Below the pieces are notes generated by a model. That model worked only from the letters and a program-made list of their open reading frames with translations, was not told the origin of the DNA and made no database searches. The position numbers and the translations under genes are program-made. Below are positions 36,756 to 45,467 of a stretch of DNA of 64,000 nucleotides, piece by piece (positions within the stretch are counted from its first letter, which is position 1; every line of letters begins with the position of its first letter). The stretch comes from Paracoccus sp. Z118. GTDB taxonomy: Bacteria; Pseudomonadota; Alphaproteobacteria; Rhodobacterales; Rhodobacteraceae. The DNA is taken from NCBI RefSeq assembly GCF_019061185.1, contig NZ_JAHQZU010000003.1, positions 124,001-188,000 of the forward strand. Reading direction: 5' to 3'.

Positions 36756-38336
36756 TCACTCGACCAGTTTCAGGTCCAGGCCCTTGTAGAGCGCGGCGCC
36801 GTAGTTGCTGTGCGGCACGATCGGCGCGAGGCGCGTGGACGACACGATCGTCCGCGGCTCGTGGATCAGCGGCAGCCAGACGTTGGCGTCGTGGACCTTG
36901 TGCAACACCTTGCTGTAGGCGCCGGCGCGGGTCGCGTCGTCCAGCGCGGCCTTGCCCTCGTCCAGCCACTGGTCGGTTTCCGCGTCATCCCAGTTCATCC
37001 GGTTCGGAGTCGGGATGTTGGTCGAGGGGAAATACAGGTTCAGCGCATCGCCCGCCGAGACGTAGGGATAGCTCATCCCGAAGGCGTCGAACTCCTGCGT
37101 GGCCATCTTCCCCCAGGCGACCGTGGCGTCGAAGACCTCGATCTGAAGGTCCACGCCGATCTTGCGAAGCTCGGCTTGGGTGTATTCCGACAGCTTCTGC
37201 CAGGTCGAGCCGGTGAAGAAATAGCCGACCGGCGCGAGCCTCACCCCGTCCTTGACGCGGATGCCGTCCGATCCGGGCACCCAGCCCGCCTCGTCCAGCA
37301 GCGCGTTGGCGGCGGCGGGGTCGTAGGGCGGCAGCTCGGCTTCCAGCGCCGGGTCCCAGTCCTTCGTTTCCGGGCTGATATAGCTGTGGGCACCCAGCAC
37401 GCCGCCGAAGAACTGCCCCTGCGCCAGCGCGTCCTGATCGACGGCCATGTTGATCGCCCGCCGCACGGCCGGGTCGGCGACCGTGTCCTTGTCGATCTTG
37501 AAGCCGATGAAATAGGTCCAGAAGGCGCTGTCGGACTGCACCACATTCACGTTCGGCGCGGATTTGAGCTGTTCCAGCGCGATATAGGGCACATACTGGG
37601 TGATCTGCGTCTGGTCGGTCATCAGCGCGATGGTGCGGGTGTTCTCCTCGGGGACCACCTGCCAGACCAGCCGGTCGATCTGCGCCTCGCCCTTGTTCTC
37701 GTAGAAGTCGGGGCCCCAAGCGTAGCCGGCGTGCTTGGTCATCGTCAACTGGTCGCGCGGGTTCCAGCTTTCCCAGCAATAGGGGCCGGTGCCGTTCATC
37801 CCCTGGATGCCGAAATCGGCGCCCATTGCCTCGACCTGGTTCTTGTCGATGATCGTCGCGAAGCTCTGCGTCAACTGGTAGAGCAGCTCCGAGAACGGCG
37901 ATTTGAGCTTGTAGACGACCGTGGTGGCGTCCGGCGCGGTGATCGATTCTACCTCGCCCGCACGCCAGTTGACCGGCGAGTTCGTCGCCGGGTCCAGCCA
38001 GCGGCTGAAGCTGTAGACCACGTCATCGGCGGTCATCGCGCGGCCGTCGCAGAACTTCACGTCGTCGCGCAGCTTGAAGGTGTAGGTCAGCCCATCCTCG
38101 GACATTTCCCAGCTGGTGGCGAGGCCGGGGGTGATCGTCTGCATGTCCGGCTCGATCGCGATCAGCGTGTCGCCCAGCATGAACAGGATCTCGGCCGCGG
38201 CCAGCGCGGTGGTCTTGTGCGGGTCGTAGTTGTTGGCGTCCATCTCGCGGGCGATGTTGATCTCGCTCGCCCAGGCGCCGGACAGCGCGGTGATGGAGGC
38301 CGCTGCGGCCAGGCCGAGCGTCTTCTTGGTCTTCAT
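36756..38336 (-). CDS. Peptide-type ABC transporter substrate-binding protein (SBP family 5)
   Basis: This 526-residue protein has a signal peptide (cleaved after AWA, about residue 23) and the family 5 binding-protein fold seen in DppA/OppA, with NIAREMDANNYDPHKTTALAAAEI, GLATSWEMSEDGLTYTFKLRDDVKF and AVRRAINMAVDQDAL. It captures the substrate in the periplasm. Family 5 proteins bind peptides but also many other amide, sugar or metal ligands, so substrate remains open. It stands between the two permease genes and the amidohydrolase gene. Confidence 0.93.
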   Translation of the reverse strand: MKTKKTLGLAAAASITALSGAWASEINIAREMDANNYDPHKTTALAAAEILFMLGDTLIAIEPDMQTITPGLATSWEMSEDGLTYTFKLRDDVKFCDGRAMTADDVVYSFSRWLDPATNSPVNWRAGEVESITAPDATTVVYKLKSPFSELLYQLTQSFATIIDKNQVEAMGADFGIQGMNGTGPYCWESWNPRDQLTMTKHAGYAWGPDFYENKGEAQIDRLVWQVVPEENTRTIALMTDQTQITQYVPYIALEQLKSAPNVNVVQSDSAFWTYFIGFKIDKDTVADPAVRRAINMAVDQDALAQGQFFGGVLGAHSYISPETKDWDPALEAELPPYDPAAANALLDEAGWVPGSDGIRVKDGVRLAPVGYFFTGSTWQKLSEYTQAELRKIGVDLQIEVFDATVAWGKMATQEFDAFGMSYPYVSAGDALNLYFPSTNIPTPNRMNWDDAETDQWLDEGKAALDDATRAGAYSKVLHKVHDANVWLPLIHEPRTIVSSTRLAPIVPHSNYGAALYKGLDLKLVE

Positions 38337-38362
38337 GGTCGTTTACCTTCCCCGTTTTGTTG

Positions 38363-39250
38363 TCAGCTTCTCATGCGCGGATCGAGCACGTCGCGCAGCG
38401 CGTCCCCGGCCACGTTGGCGGTCAGCACGATCACGAAGATCGCCAGGGACGGGATGATCGCGATATGCGGCGCGAACAGCATGAAATCCCGCCCCTGCGA
38501 GGCCATCATCCCCAGCTCGGACGCCGGCGGCCGCGCGCCGAGGCCCAGAAAGCTCAGCGCCGAGCCGAGCAGGATCACCTGCCCGAAGCGCAGCGACATG
38601 AAGATCATGATGGACGAGATGCAGTTGCGCAGCAGATAGCGGGTGAACAGCGTCCGGTCCGACAGCCCGACCGCGCGGCCCGCCTCGACGAATTCCTGCT
38701 TCATCACGCCGACCGCGACGGATCGCGCGATGCGGGCGCTGTCCGGGACCGTGGCGATGGCCAGCGCGAGGATCACCGGCATGATGCCGGCGCCCATCAC
38801 CGCGACCAGCGCGAGGCCCAGCAGGATCGCCGGGAAGGACAGCATCACGTCGGCCGAGCGCATGATCCACGGGTCGAGCCGGGAATAGAACGCCGCCAGC
38901 AGCCCCAGCAGCGAGCCGATCCCGCCGCCCGCGACGACCGCGATCAGCCCGATCAGCAGCGTCATCCGGGTGCCGTAGAGCAGCCGCGAAAGGATGTCGC
39001 GCCCCTGTCCATCGGTGCCCAGCAGATGCTCGGGGATGCCGCGCTCGGCCCAGACCGGGGGCAGCATCATGTTGCGGGTGCTTTCGGTCGGATCATAGGG
39101 GGCGAGCCACGGGGCCAGCGCCGCCGCGACCGCGATCAGGACGAAGACGATGATGGCGATGGCCGCGGCCGGATCGCGCATCAGCGCGACGAACCAGTGG
39201 CGGCGGGCGGGCGCGGCCTCGACCGCGGCGGCAGCGTCCACCGCGCTCAT
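38363..39250 (-). CDS. Dipeptide-type ABC transporter permease (DppC-like)
   Basis: This 295-residue protein has about six membrane spans. The N-terminal anchor is followed by the DppC-typical stretch HLLGTDGQGRDILSRLLYGTRMTL and the ATPase-contact loop EAGRAVGLSDRTLFTRYLLRN. It forms the channel with the DppB-like protein, whose stop it overlaps (ATGA). Confidence 0.93.
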   Translation of the reverse strand: MSAVDAAAAVEAAPARRHWFVALMRDPAAAIAIIVFVLIAVAAALAPWLAPYDPTESTRNMMLPPVWAERGIPEHLLGTDGQGRDILSRLLYGTRMTLLIGLIAVVAGGGIGSLLGLLAAFYSRLDPWIMRSADVMLSFPAILLGLALVAVMGAGIMPVILALAIATVPDSARIARSVAVGVMKQEFVEAGRAVGLSDRTLFTRYLLRNCISSIMIFMSLRFGQVILLGSALSFLGLGARPPASELGMMASQGRDFMLFAPHIAIIPSLAIFVIVLTANVAGDALRDVLDPRMRS

Positions 39251-40188
39251 GATTTCTGCGCCCGCGGGTCAAGAATGGCGTACAGCATGTCCACGATCAT
39301 GTTGATGATGATGAAACCCAGCGCCAGCACCAGCAGCGTGCCCTGCGCCAGCGGGAAGTCCGAGGACAGGATCGCCCCCACGGCCAGCCGGCCGATGCCG
39401 GGATAGGAGAAGATCGTCTCGGTCACGACGGCCCCGCCCAGCAGATAGCCGGCCTGAAGGCCGATCAGCGTGACGACCGGGATCAGCGCGTTGCGCAGCG
39501 CGTGGCGCAGGATCACCCGCCGCTCGGTCAGGCCCTTGGCGCGGGCGGTGCGGACATGGTCGAGCCGCAGCACCTCGAGCACGCTCGACCGGGTCATCCG
39601 CGCGACCGGGCCGACGAAGATCAGCCCCAGCGACAGCGCCGGAATGGCGACGTGGCGCAGGCCGTCCACGGTCCACAGCGGTCCGCCCCGGCCCATGAAG
39701 GGCAGGATCTGCAGCGTGACGCCCAGGAACTGCATCAGCACCAGCGCGATGAAGAAGATCGGCAGCGACACGCCCGCCACCGACACCGCCATGATCGCCC
39801 GGTCGACCCATGAGCCGCGCTTGACCGCGGCGATGGTGCCCATCCCGATCCCCAGCGGCACCGCCCAGATCAGCGAGGCGATCATCAGCTCGACCGTCGG
39901 GCCGATGGCCGCGCCAAGCTCGCTCGCGACGCTGCGGTTCGAGATCAGCGACCGGCCCAGATCGCCCTGGATCAGCCGCTCGGCATAGCGGCCAAGCTGC
40001 ACGATCAGCGGCTGGTCCAGCCCCATCTGCTCGCGGATGCGGGCGATGATTTCCGGCGTGGCCGCCGGTCCGGCCATGATCTGCGCCGGGTCGCCCGGCG
40101 CCATCTTGATGAGCAGGAAGCCGAAGATCACCACCCCGATCAGAACCGGGATCGACAGCAGCAGACGGTTGACCAGCGCGTTTATCAT
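39247..40188 (-). CDS. Dipeptide-type ABC transporter permease (DppB-like)
   Basis: From ATG 40188 the protein has 313 residues with about six membrane spans. It shows DppB-type blocks: LLIKMAPGDPAQIM near the N terminus, and the ATPase-contact region HVRTARAKGLTERRVILRHALRNALIPVVTLIGLQAG in part. The ATG overlaps the upstream amidohydrolase stop, which decides against the longer frame starting at 40242. Confidence 0.93.
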   Translation of the reverse strand: MINALVNRLLLSIPVLIGVVIFGFLLIKMAPGDPAQIMAGPAATPEIIARIREQMGLDQPLIVQLGRYAERLIQGDLGRSLISNRSVASELGAAIGPTVELMIASLIWAVPLGIGMGTIAAVKRGSWVDRAIMAVSVAGVSLPIFFIALVLMQFLGVTLQILPFMGRGGPLWTVDGLRHVAIPALSLGLIFVGPVARMTRSSVLEVLRLDHVRTARAKGLTERRVILRHALRNALIPVVTLIGLQAGYLLGGAVVTETIFSYPGIGRLAVGAILSSDFPLAQGTLLVLALGFIIINMIVDMLYAILDPRAQKS

Positions 40189-41810
40189 GCGGGGCCGCGG
40201 GCTTCGTGGACGACCTCGCCGCCGCGCAGCGTCATCTCGCATACGGCGTCCAGCAGCGCGTCGGGCTCGACGGCGGTCAGGTCGCGGTCGAACACGGCGA
40301 TATCGGCCAGATGGCCGGGCACCAGCCGCCCCTTGATGTCCTCCTCGCCCGAGGCAAAGGCCGAGGCCGAGGTATAGGCGTGCAGCGCCTCGTCGATGGT
40401 CAGGCGCTGCTCGGGGCCGAATACCTTGCCGTCCTTCGTCTTGCGGGTCACGAGGTTGTAGATCACCGGGCGCGGGTCGATCTCGGTCACCGGGCAGTCG
40501 GTCGAGGCCGAAGGGTTCATCCCCCGCTCGGTCCAGGTGCGGAAGGGGTGCGAGGCGGCGATGCGGTCTGCCTCCAGCACGGTGTCATAGTTGTCGCCGA
40601 ACCAGTAGAGGAACGAGGCCTGCGAGGCGGGCAGGACGCCCAGCCGCTGCATCCGGTCCATCTGGTCGGGGCGCAGCCAGCCGCAATGCTCGATCCGGTG
40701 GCGGCGGTCCTTCGCTGGATTCGCGGCCTGCGCGGCCTCGATGGCGTTCAGCACCTCCTCGATGGCGGCGTCGCCGATGGCGTGAATGCCCATCTGCCAG
40801 CCGGCGTCATGCGCCTCCTTCACCATCGCGTCGAGTTCCGACTGGTCGGGGATGCAGAGCAGCCCCTTGTTGCCGGGATCGCCCATGTAGTCCTGCGTCA
40901 TCGCGGCCGTCTTGGACCCGGCGCTGCCATCGGTGAACATCTTGACCGGGCCGATGCGGAACATCTCGCAGCCCTGGCCGGTCGCCAGCCCCTCGGCCAT
41001 CGCCTGCGGCAGGATCGACTTGGTCTTGTCGGCCATCACGCAGCCATAGACGCGCAGCGGCAGGCGGCCTTCGTCGCGGGCGCGGCGATAGGCGACCATC
41101 TCGTCCCAGCCGTCATGCAGCCCGATCGCCGCCTCCATCACCGAGGTGATGCCGTAGCCGAGCAGCGTCTTCCCCGCGGCCTCGATCGCCTCCACCATCT
41201 CGTCCACCGAGGAATGGGGCATGACCGCCTCGAACGGCTCGCGCCCGGTTTCGGCGACCATGCCGGTCAGGCGGCCGTCCTTCATCTCGATCAGCCCGCC
41301 TTCGGGCTGCGGGGTGCTTTCATCGACACCGGCCAGCGCCAGCGCGCGGCTGTTGGCGACCGCCGAATGGCCGTCGGTGCGGACGATGTAGCAGGGATGG
41401 TCGGGGCAGGCCGCGTCAAGCTCGTCGCGATGCGGGAAACGGCCGACATCCAGCAGGAAGTGGTTGAAGCCGCGCCCGCGCACCCATTCGCCCTTGGGGG
41501 TGACCGCCGCCTTGGCCCGCAACGCGTCCAGCAGCGATTGCAGCGTCGGTGCGACGTCGGGGCGCAGATCGACGCGGGCCATCTCCAGCCCGAGCGGCAG
41601 CAGATGCATGTGGGCGTCGTTGATGCCCGGCATGGCGAAACGGCCCTTCAGGTCGATGCGCTGGGTCTGCGGCCCGGCCATCGCCTCGATCTCGGCGGTG
41701 GTGCCGGTGGCGACGACGCGCCCGTCGCGGATCGCCACGGCCTCGGCCTGCGGCAGGTCCAGCCCGCACCAGACGACCCCGCCGGTCAGAACCACATCGG
41801 CTGCTTCCAT
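40185..41810 (-). CDS. Amidohydrolase family 3 protein (YtcJ-like)
   Basis: From ATG 41810 (GGGGGAGAG upstream) the protein has 541 residues and belongs to the YtcJ/NfdA group of metal-dependent amidohydrolases. Visible motifs are GINDAHMHLLPLG (His67, His69), FTDGSAGSKTAAM, MGIHAIGDAAIEEVL, HRIEHCGW and STDCPVTEIDP. NfdA of this group hydrolyses N-substituted formamides; most members have unknown substrates. It is the first gene of the eight-gene leftward operon, so its substrate is probably the imported compound. No signal peptide is seen. Confidence 0.88.
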   Translation of the reverse strand: MEAADVVLTGGVVWCGLDLPQAEAVAIRDGRVVATGTTAEIEAMAGPQTQRIDLKGRFAMPGINDAHMHLLPLGLEMARVDLRPDVAPTLQSLLDALRAKAAVTPKGEWVRGRGFNHFLLDVGRFPHRDELDAACPDHPCYIVRTDGHSAVANSRALALAGVDESTPQPEGGLIEMKDGRLTGMVAETGREPFEAVMPHSSVDEMVEAIEAAGKTLLGYGITSVMEAAIGLHDGWDEMVAYRRARDEGRLPLRVYGCVMADKTKSILPQAMAEGLATGQGCEMFRIGPVKMFTDGSAGSKTAAMTQDYMGDPGNKGLLCIPDQSELDAMVKEAHDAGWQMGIHAIGDAAIEEVLNAIEAAQAANPAKDRRHRIEHCGWLRPDQMDRMQRLGVLPASQASFLYWFGDNYDTVLEADRIAASHPFRTWTERGMNPSASTDCPVTEIDPRPVIYNLVTRKTKDGKVFGPEQRLTIDEALHAYTSASAFASGEEDIKGRLVPGHLADIAVFDRDLTAVEPDALLDAVCEMTLRGGEVVHEARGPA

Positions 41811-41893
41811 CGTCCCACTCTCCCCCAAGTGATCTTGCCAACGCAGTGGACCCGTTCGGTTCCGTTCCCGTCAAGTGCGCGATACATTTTTGC

Positions 41894-41910
41894 CATAATC
41901 TGTCGTTATG
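41894..41910. promoter_or_regulatory. Inverted repeat, possible operator in the amidohydrolase/ynfA divergent region
   Basis: CATAA-N7-TTATG is a perfect five-base inverted repeat in the only AT-rich patch of the 258-base gap upstream of the amidohydrolase/ABC operon. Its spacing suits a LysR- or GntR-type site. Confidence 0.35.
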
Positions 41911-42027
41911 CGCAGATAGACTGGGCCTGTCGCCGCGCAGGCGACTGCAACCTGCCTCCCGCCGCTGGCCCTTCGCGCCGTGCTGCCCTAGCTGATGGGC
42001 TTGGCGTAGCGGGATGAAGGATCGGCG

Positions 42028-42072
42028 ATGACCCAGGACAGCTGCCTCACCTGCGCGGCGGACGGCCGATGA
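42028..42072 (+). CDS. 14-residue upstream ORF coupled to ynfA
   Basis: ATG 42028 is preceded by AAGG at a normal distance. The frame encodes [14 protein letters not shown], with a CxxC pair, and its TGA overlaps the ynfA ATG (ATGA). ynfA itself has no good ribosome site, so this short frame may deliver ribosomes to it. Whether the peptide has a role is unknown. Confidence 0.4.
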   Translation: MTQDSCLTCAADGR

Positions 42073-42389
42073 GCTTCGCCCTCTATGCCGCTGCGGCGCT
42101 GGCGGAAATCGCCGGGTGCTTCGCCTTCTGGGCGTGGTTGCGGCTGGGGCGGGACTGGCCGTGGGCGGTGGCGGGAACGGCCAGCCTGATCCTGTTCGCG
42201 GTGCTGCTGACGCGGGTCGATTCGGATGCCGCGGGCCGCGCCTTCGCCGGTTACGGCGGGATCTATATCGTCGCTTCGCTCGGCTGGATGTGGCTGGTCG
42301 AGGGGGCGCGGCCCGACGGCTATGACCTGGCCGGGGCGGCGCTGTGCCTGATGGGCGCGGCGGTCATTCTGCTTGGTCCTCGGGGCTGA
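42069..42389 (+). CDS. ynfA: YnfA family small membrane protein
   Basis: This 106-residue protein has four predicted membrane spans and typical YnfA blocks: [19 protein letters not shown] at the N terminus, then [24 protein letters not shown] and a last span, [18 protein letters not shown]. The length equals the family norm. YnfA is related to small multidrug resistance transporters and may export cationic compounds. Its 3' end overlaps the 3' end of mrpG on the other strand by 26 bases. Confidence 0.92.
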   Translation: MSFALYAAAALAEIAGCFAFWAWLRLGRDWPWAVAGTASLILFAVLLTRVDSDAAGRAFAGYGGIYIVASLGWMWLVEGARPDGYDLAGAALCLMGAAVILLGPRG

Positions 42390-42741
42390 CCGCGTCGGGC
42401 GGCGAGGTGTTCGGCGGGGGCCGGCCCTCGGCGCGGTCGCGGTGCAGGGCGGCGCGGCCCAGCACCATCAGCGTCACCGGCGTCGTGACCGTCACCATCA
42501 GGGCGATGAACAACTCGTGGATGATGAGCCGGTCGCCGACCGTCGAATACATGACGATCGAGCCCAGCAGGATGCCCGCCGCGCCCCAGCTGGTTCCCAG
42601 CGTCGGCGCGTGCAGCCGCTCGTAGAAGCTGCCCAGACGGACCAGCCCGACCGTGCCCAGCAGCACGAGGACCGTCCCGAGCGTCACCAGCGCGGCGATC
42701 AGGATCGCGACGGCGGGGGGAAGCTGTTCGAGATGGCTCAT
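42364..42741 (-). CDS. mrpG: Mrp antiporter subunit G (PhaG-like)
   Basis: This 125-residue protein has three membrane spans and matches MrpG/Mnh[31 protein letters not shown] is the family hallmark region in part. The tail is hydrophilic and Pro-rich. It is the last gene of the Mrp operon and one of the small subunits needed for the multi-subunit cation/proton antiporter. Its ATG overlaps the mrpF stop. Confidence 0.92.
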   Translation of the reverse strand: MSHLEQLPPAVAILIAALVTLGTVLVLLGTVGLVRLGSFYERLHAPTLGTSWGAAGILLGSIVMYSTVGDRLIIHELFIALMVTVTTPVTLMVLGRAALHRDRAEGRPPPNTSPPDAVSPEDQAE

Positions 42742-43022
42742 TCGATCACCTCGCCCCGCATCAGGAACTTGGCCATCGCCATCGTCGCGACGAAGCCGAG
42801 CGCGCTGGCGACCAGCGCGGCCTCGAAGAAATAGGCGGAGCCCTCTCGCATGCCGGTGACGATCATCAGCAGCATGGCGCAGACATACATGGTGTCCAGC
42901 CCCAGCACGCGGTCCTGGGCGCGCGGCCCGCGCAGCCCGCGCAGCGCCGCAAGAACCAGACTGATGGCAAGCAGGACCTGGGATGCCGTCAGCACGAAGG
43001 CGAGGAACGTCGTGGCGGTCAT
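42738..43022 (-). CDS. mrpF: Mrp antiporter subunit F (PhaF-like)
   Basis: This 94-residue protein has three membrane spans and the MrpF block [21 protein letters not shown]. The length is normal for the subunit. It lies between mrpE and mrpG with four-base overlaps on both sides. It is an essential small membrane subunit of the antiporter. Confidence 0.92.
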   Translation of the reverse strand: MTATTFLAFVLTASQVLLAISLVLAALRGLRGPRAQDRVLGLDTMYVCAMLLMIVTGMREGSAYFFEAALVASALGFVATMAMAKFLMRGEVIE

Positions 43023-43504
43023 TGAAAGATCTCCAGCAGCAAGGCTTCGTAGCGGGACTTGATGATATGGATCCAGTCGTCGTCCTCGAGCAGGTCGAAG
43101 ACATGCAGCAGCAGGTGATTGTCGGCCGGGTCATGCTCGACCCAGGCGGTGCCGGGCGTCGAGGTGACGATGATCGCCAGGATGGCGAGCGCGTTCGGCT
43201 CTGTCAGGTCCAGCGGGATGCGGACGAAGCCCGAGCGGCGGCGGCCATCCCGGCCCTCGCTCAGGATCAGCCGGGCGACGGCGTAGTTGGAGCGGATGAT
43301 GTCCAGCACGACCCGCCCGAACAGCAGCCCGATCAGGTCGGGCCGGCGCAGCCGGACCCGGTCCGGCGTCAGCCGGGAATACCCGAAGCCGCCCGCGATC
43401 CCCACCGCGATGGCAAGGACGAACTGGCCGGCGGAAAGCCCTGTCAGCACCAGAAAAAGGACCGCGATGATGACCGTGAGCAGCGGATGCGGAAACAGGG
43501 TCAT
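43019..43504 (-). CDS. mrpE: Mrp antiporter subunit E (PhaE-like)
   Basis: This 161-residue protein has two to three N-terminal membrane spans and a soluble C-terminal domain. MrpE features are [21 protein letters not shown] and the well-conserved [19 protein letters not shown]. It supports assembly of the complex at the inner membrane. Starts and stops overlap those of mrpD and mrpF. Confidence 0.92.
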   Translation of the reverse strand: MTLFPHPLLTVIIAVLFLVLTGLSAGQFVLAIAVGIAGGFGYSRLTPDRVRLRRPDLIGLLFGRVVLDIIRSNYAVARLILSEGRDGRRRSGFVRIPLDLTEPNALAILAIIVTSTPGTAWVEHDPADNHLLLHVFDLLEDDDWIHIIKSRYEALLLEIFQ

Positions 43505-45126
43505 GGCTGGTCCGCCCCCACCGGCGCGGTGGTCATCACCTTGCCGATATAGACCGCGTTCTGCGTCAGCGCCTCGGCGGTGTTTTCCAGATAGCGCATC
43601 GCCGGCTCGGCCTTGATCGTCAGCAGCAGGATCGCCGCGACCAGGACGAGGATGCCGCCGATCTCCATCGCCGGCAGATGCGGCTCCTCGTCGTTGGCCC
43701 AGAGGCTCTGGATGCCCCAGCGCGCCATGGCGATCAGCGTGGCGAGGCCCGAGACGATCAGCAGCACGACCAGCGCCCAGTGCCCCCAGAGCGCCGGCAT
43801 GCCAGATGCGAAATGGACCGCGCTGGCCAGCATCGTCAGCTTGCCGACGAACCCGGCCAGCGGCGGCAGCCCGGCGACCACCAGCGTGCACAGCACGAAG
43901 GAGATCCCCAGCAGGGTGGTGGCGCCGGGAATGGCGGGGCCGGCGTCCTCCTCCTGCTCGTCGAAATCCTCGGGATCGCCGCCATAGGCCTCGGCGGTGA
44001 CGGCCAGCAGGCCGGCGATGCCGCCTTCCTTGCGGCCGATCGGCTCGGCCAGCAGGAACAGCGCGGCGATGGCGAGGGTCGAGGCGAGCATGTAATACAG
44101 CGCCCCCGACAGCATCTCGGGGTTGTCGTATTCCATGGCGAGGCCGACGACCGCCAGCACCGTGCCCGACGATACCAGCACCATGTTGCCCGTCATCCGG
44201 CTGAGATCCTGCGCGGCCAGCACCCCGAACATGCCGAAGGCGATGGTGGCGAGGCCGCCTACCGCAAGGATGTCCGCGCCGAAGCCCGCCGAGGCGCCCG
44301 CATCCGGGCCGAACACCAGCAGGCCGAAGCGGATCACCGTATAGGCGCCGACCTTGGTGAGAATGGCGAACACCGCCGCGACCGGCGGGGCCGCCGCGCC
44401 ATAGGCGTTCGGCAGCCAGAAGCACAGCGGCCAGATCGCTGCCTTGATGAGGAACGCGCCCGACAGCATCACCGCCGCCGTATGGATCAGCGGCCGGTCG
44501 GCATCCGACAGCCGCGGGACGCGCGTGGCGAGATCGGCCATGTTCAGCGTTCCGGTCACGCCATAGACCAGCGCCGCGCCCAGCAGGAACAGCATCGCCG
44601 CCATCAGGTTCACGGCGATGTAATGCAGGCCCGAGCCGACCCGCGCCCGGCCCGATCCGTGCAGCAGCAGCCCGTAGGAGGCGGCCAGCATGACCTCGAA
44701 GAAGACGAACAGGTTGAACAGGTCGCCGGTCAGGAAGGCGCCGTTCACCCCCATCAGCAGGAACTGGAACAGCGGCGCGAAATGCTGCCCGTTCCGGTGC
44801 CAGACCGCGCCCGCATAGATCAGCGCCGGCAGCGCCACCAGCGAAGCCATCAGCAGCATGACCGCCGCCAGCCGGTCCAGCACCAGCACGATCCCGAAGG
44901 GCGAGGGCCAGTCCCCGAGCAGATAGAGGCTGACCGCGTTGCCGGTGCCGTTCGCGTCCTTGGCCTGAATGATCAGCGCGACGGCGACCAGCAGTTGCAG
45001 CGCGCAGGACAGAAGCCCGATGCCGAGCTTCAGCCGCCGCTGCCGCTCGTCGTAGAGCAGCATGAACGCGGCCGCGACCAGCGGGATCAGGATCGGCGCG
45101 ACGATGAGATGCGAGGGGCCGTTCAC
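43501..45126 (-). CDS. mrpD: Mrp antiporter subunit D (PhaD-like)
   Basis: This 541-residue protein has about 14 membrane spans and is homologous to the proton-pumping NuoL/M/N subunits of complex I. Diagnostic blocks include LFVFFEVMLAASYGLL (essential Glu), IKAAIWPLCFWLPNAYGAAAPPVAAVFA (key Lys and trans-membrane proton path) and MTGNMVLVSSGTVLAVVG. The start is GTG 45126, overlapping the mrpC stop (GTGA). It supplies one of the two large proton-handling units. The soluble loop EDFDEQEEDAGP is unusually acidic. Confidence 0.93.
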   Translation of the reverse strand: MNGPSHLIVAPILIPLVAAAFMLLYDERQRRLKLGIGLLSCALQLLVAVALIIQAKDANGTGNAVSLYLLGDWPSPFGIVLVLDRLAAVMLLMASLVALPALIYAGAVWHRNGQHFAPLFQFLLMGVNGAFLTGDLFNLFVFFEVMLAASYGLLLHGSGRARVGSGLHYIAVNLMAAMLFLLGAALVYGVTGTLNMADLATRVPRLSDADRPLIHTAAVMLSGAFLIKAAIWPLCFWLPNAYGAAAPPVAAVFAILTKVGAYTVIRFGLLVFGPDAGASAGFGADILAVGGLATIAFGMFGVLAAQDLSRMTGNMVLVSSGTVLAVVGLAMEYDNPEMLSGALYYMLASTLAIAALFLLAEPIGRKEGGIAGLLAVTAEAYGGDPEDFDEQEEDAGPAIPGATTLLGISFVLCTLVVAGLPPLAGFVGKLTMLASAVHFASGMPALWGHWALVVLLIVSGLATLIAMARWGIQSLWANDEEPHLPAMEIGGILVLVAAILLLTIKAEPAMRYLENTAEALTQNAVYIGKVMTTAPVGADQP

Positions 45127-45467
45127 GAGTCCCGCTCCTTCCCGTCCACGTGGTCGGTGCCGGTGAAGCCGCGCGAGGCCATGATGACGACGAGGAACAG
45201 GGCCGTGGTGGCGAAGCTGATGACGATGGCGGTCAGCACCAGCGCCTGCGGGACGGGATCGGCGAAGTTGTCGGGATCGACGAAGCCCCCCTTGGGCATG
45301 ATCGGCGCCGCCCCCGTGACCAGCCGGCCCATCGCGAAGATGAACAGGTTGACGCCATAGGACAGCAGGCACAGCCCGATGATGACCTGGAAGGTGCGCG
45401 GACGCAGCGTCAGCCAGACCCCCGAGGCGACCAGCACGCCGATGCTCAGCGACAGGATCATTTCCAT
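45123..45467 (-). CDS. mrpC: Mrp antiporter subunit C (PhaC-like, NuoK homologue)
   Basis: This 114-residue protein with three membrane spans is homologous to complex I subunit NuoK. Visible blocks are VASGVWLTLRPRTFQVIIGLCLLSYGVNLFIF in part and DPVPQALVLTAIVISFATTALFL, which holds the conserved QALVLTAIVI. It sits between the fused mrpAB and mrpD genes, its ATG overlapping the mrpAB stop by one base. Confidence 0.93.
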   Translation of the reverse strand: MEMILSLSIGVLVASGVWLTLRPRTFQVIIGLCLLSYGVNLFIFAMGRLVTGAAPIMPKGGFVDPDNFADPVPQALVLTAIVISFATTALFLVVIMASRGFTGTDHVDGKERDS

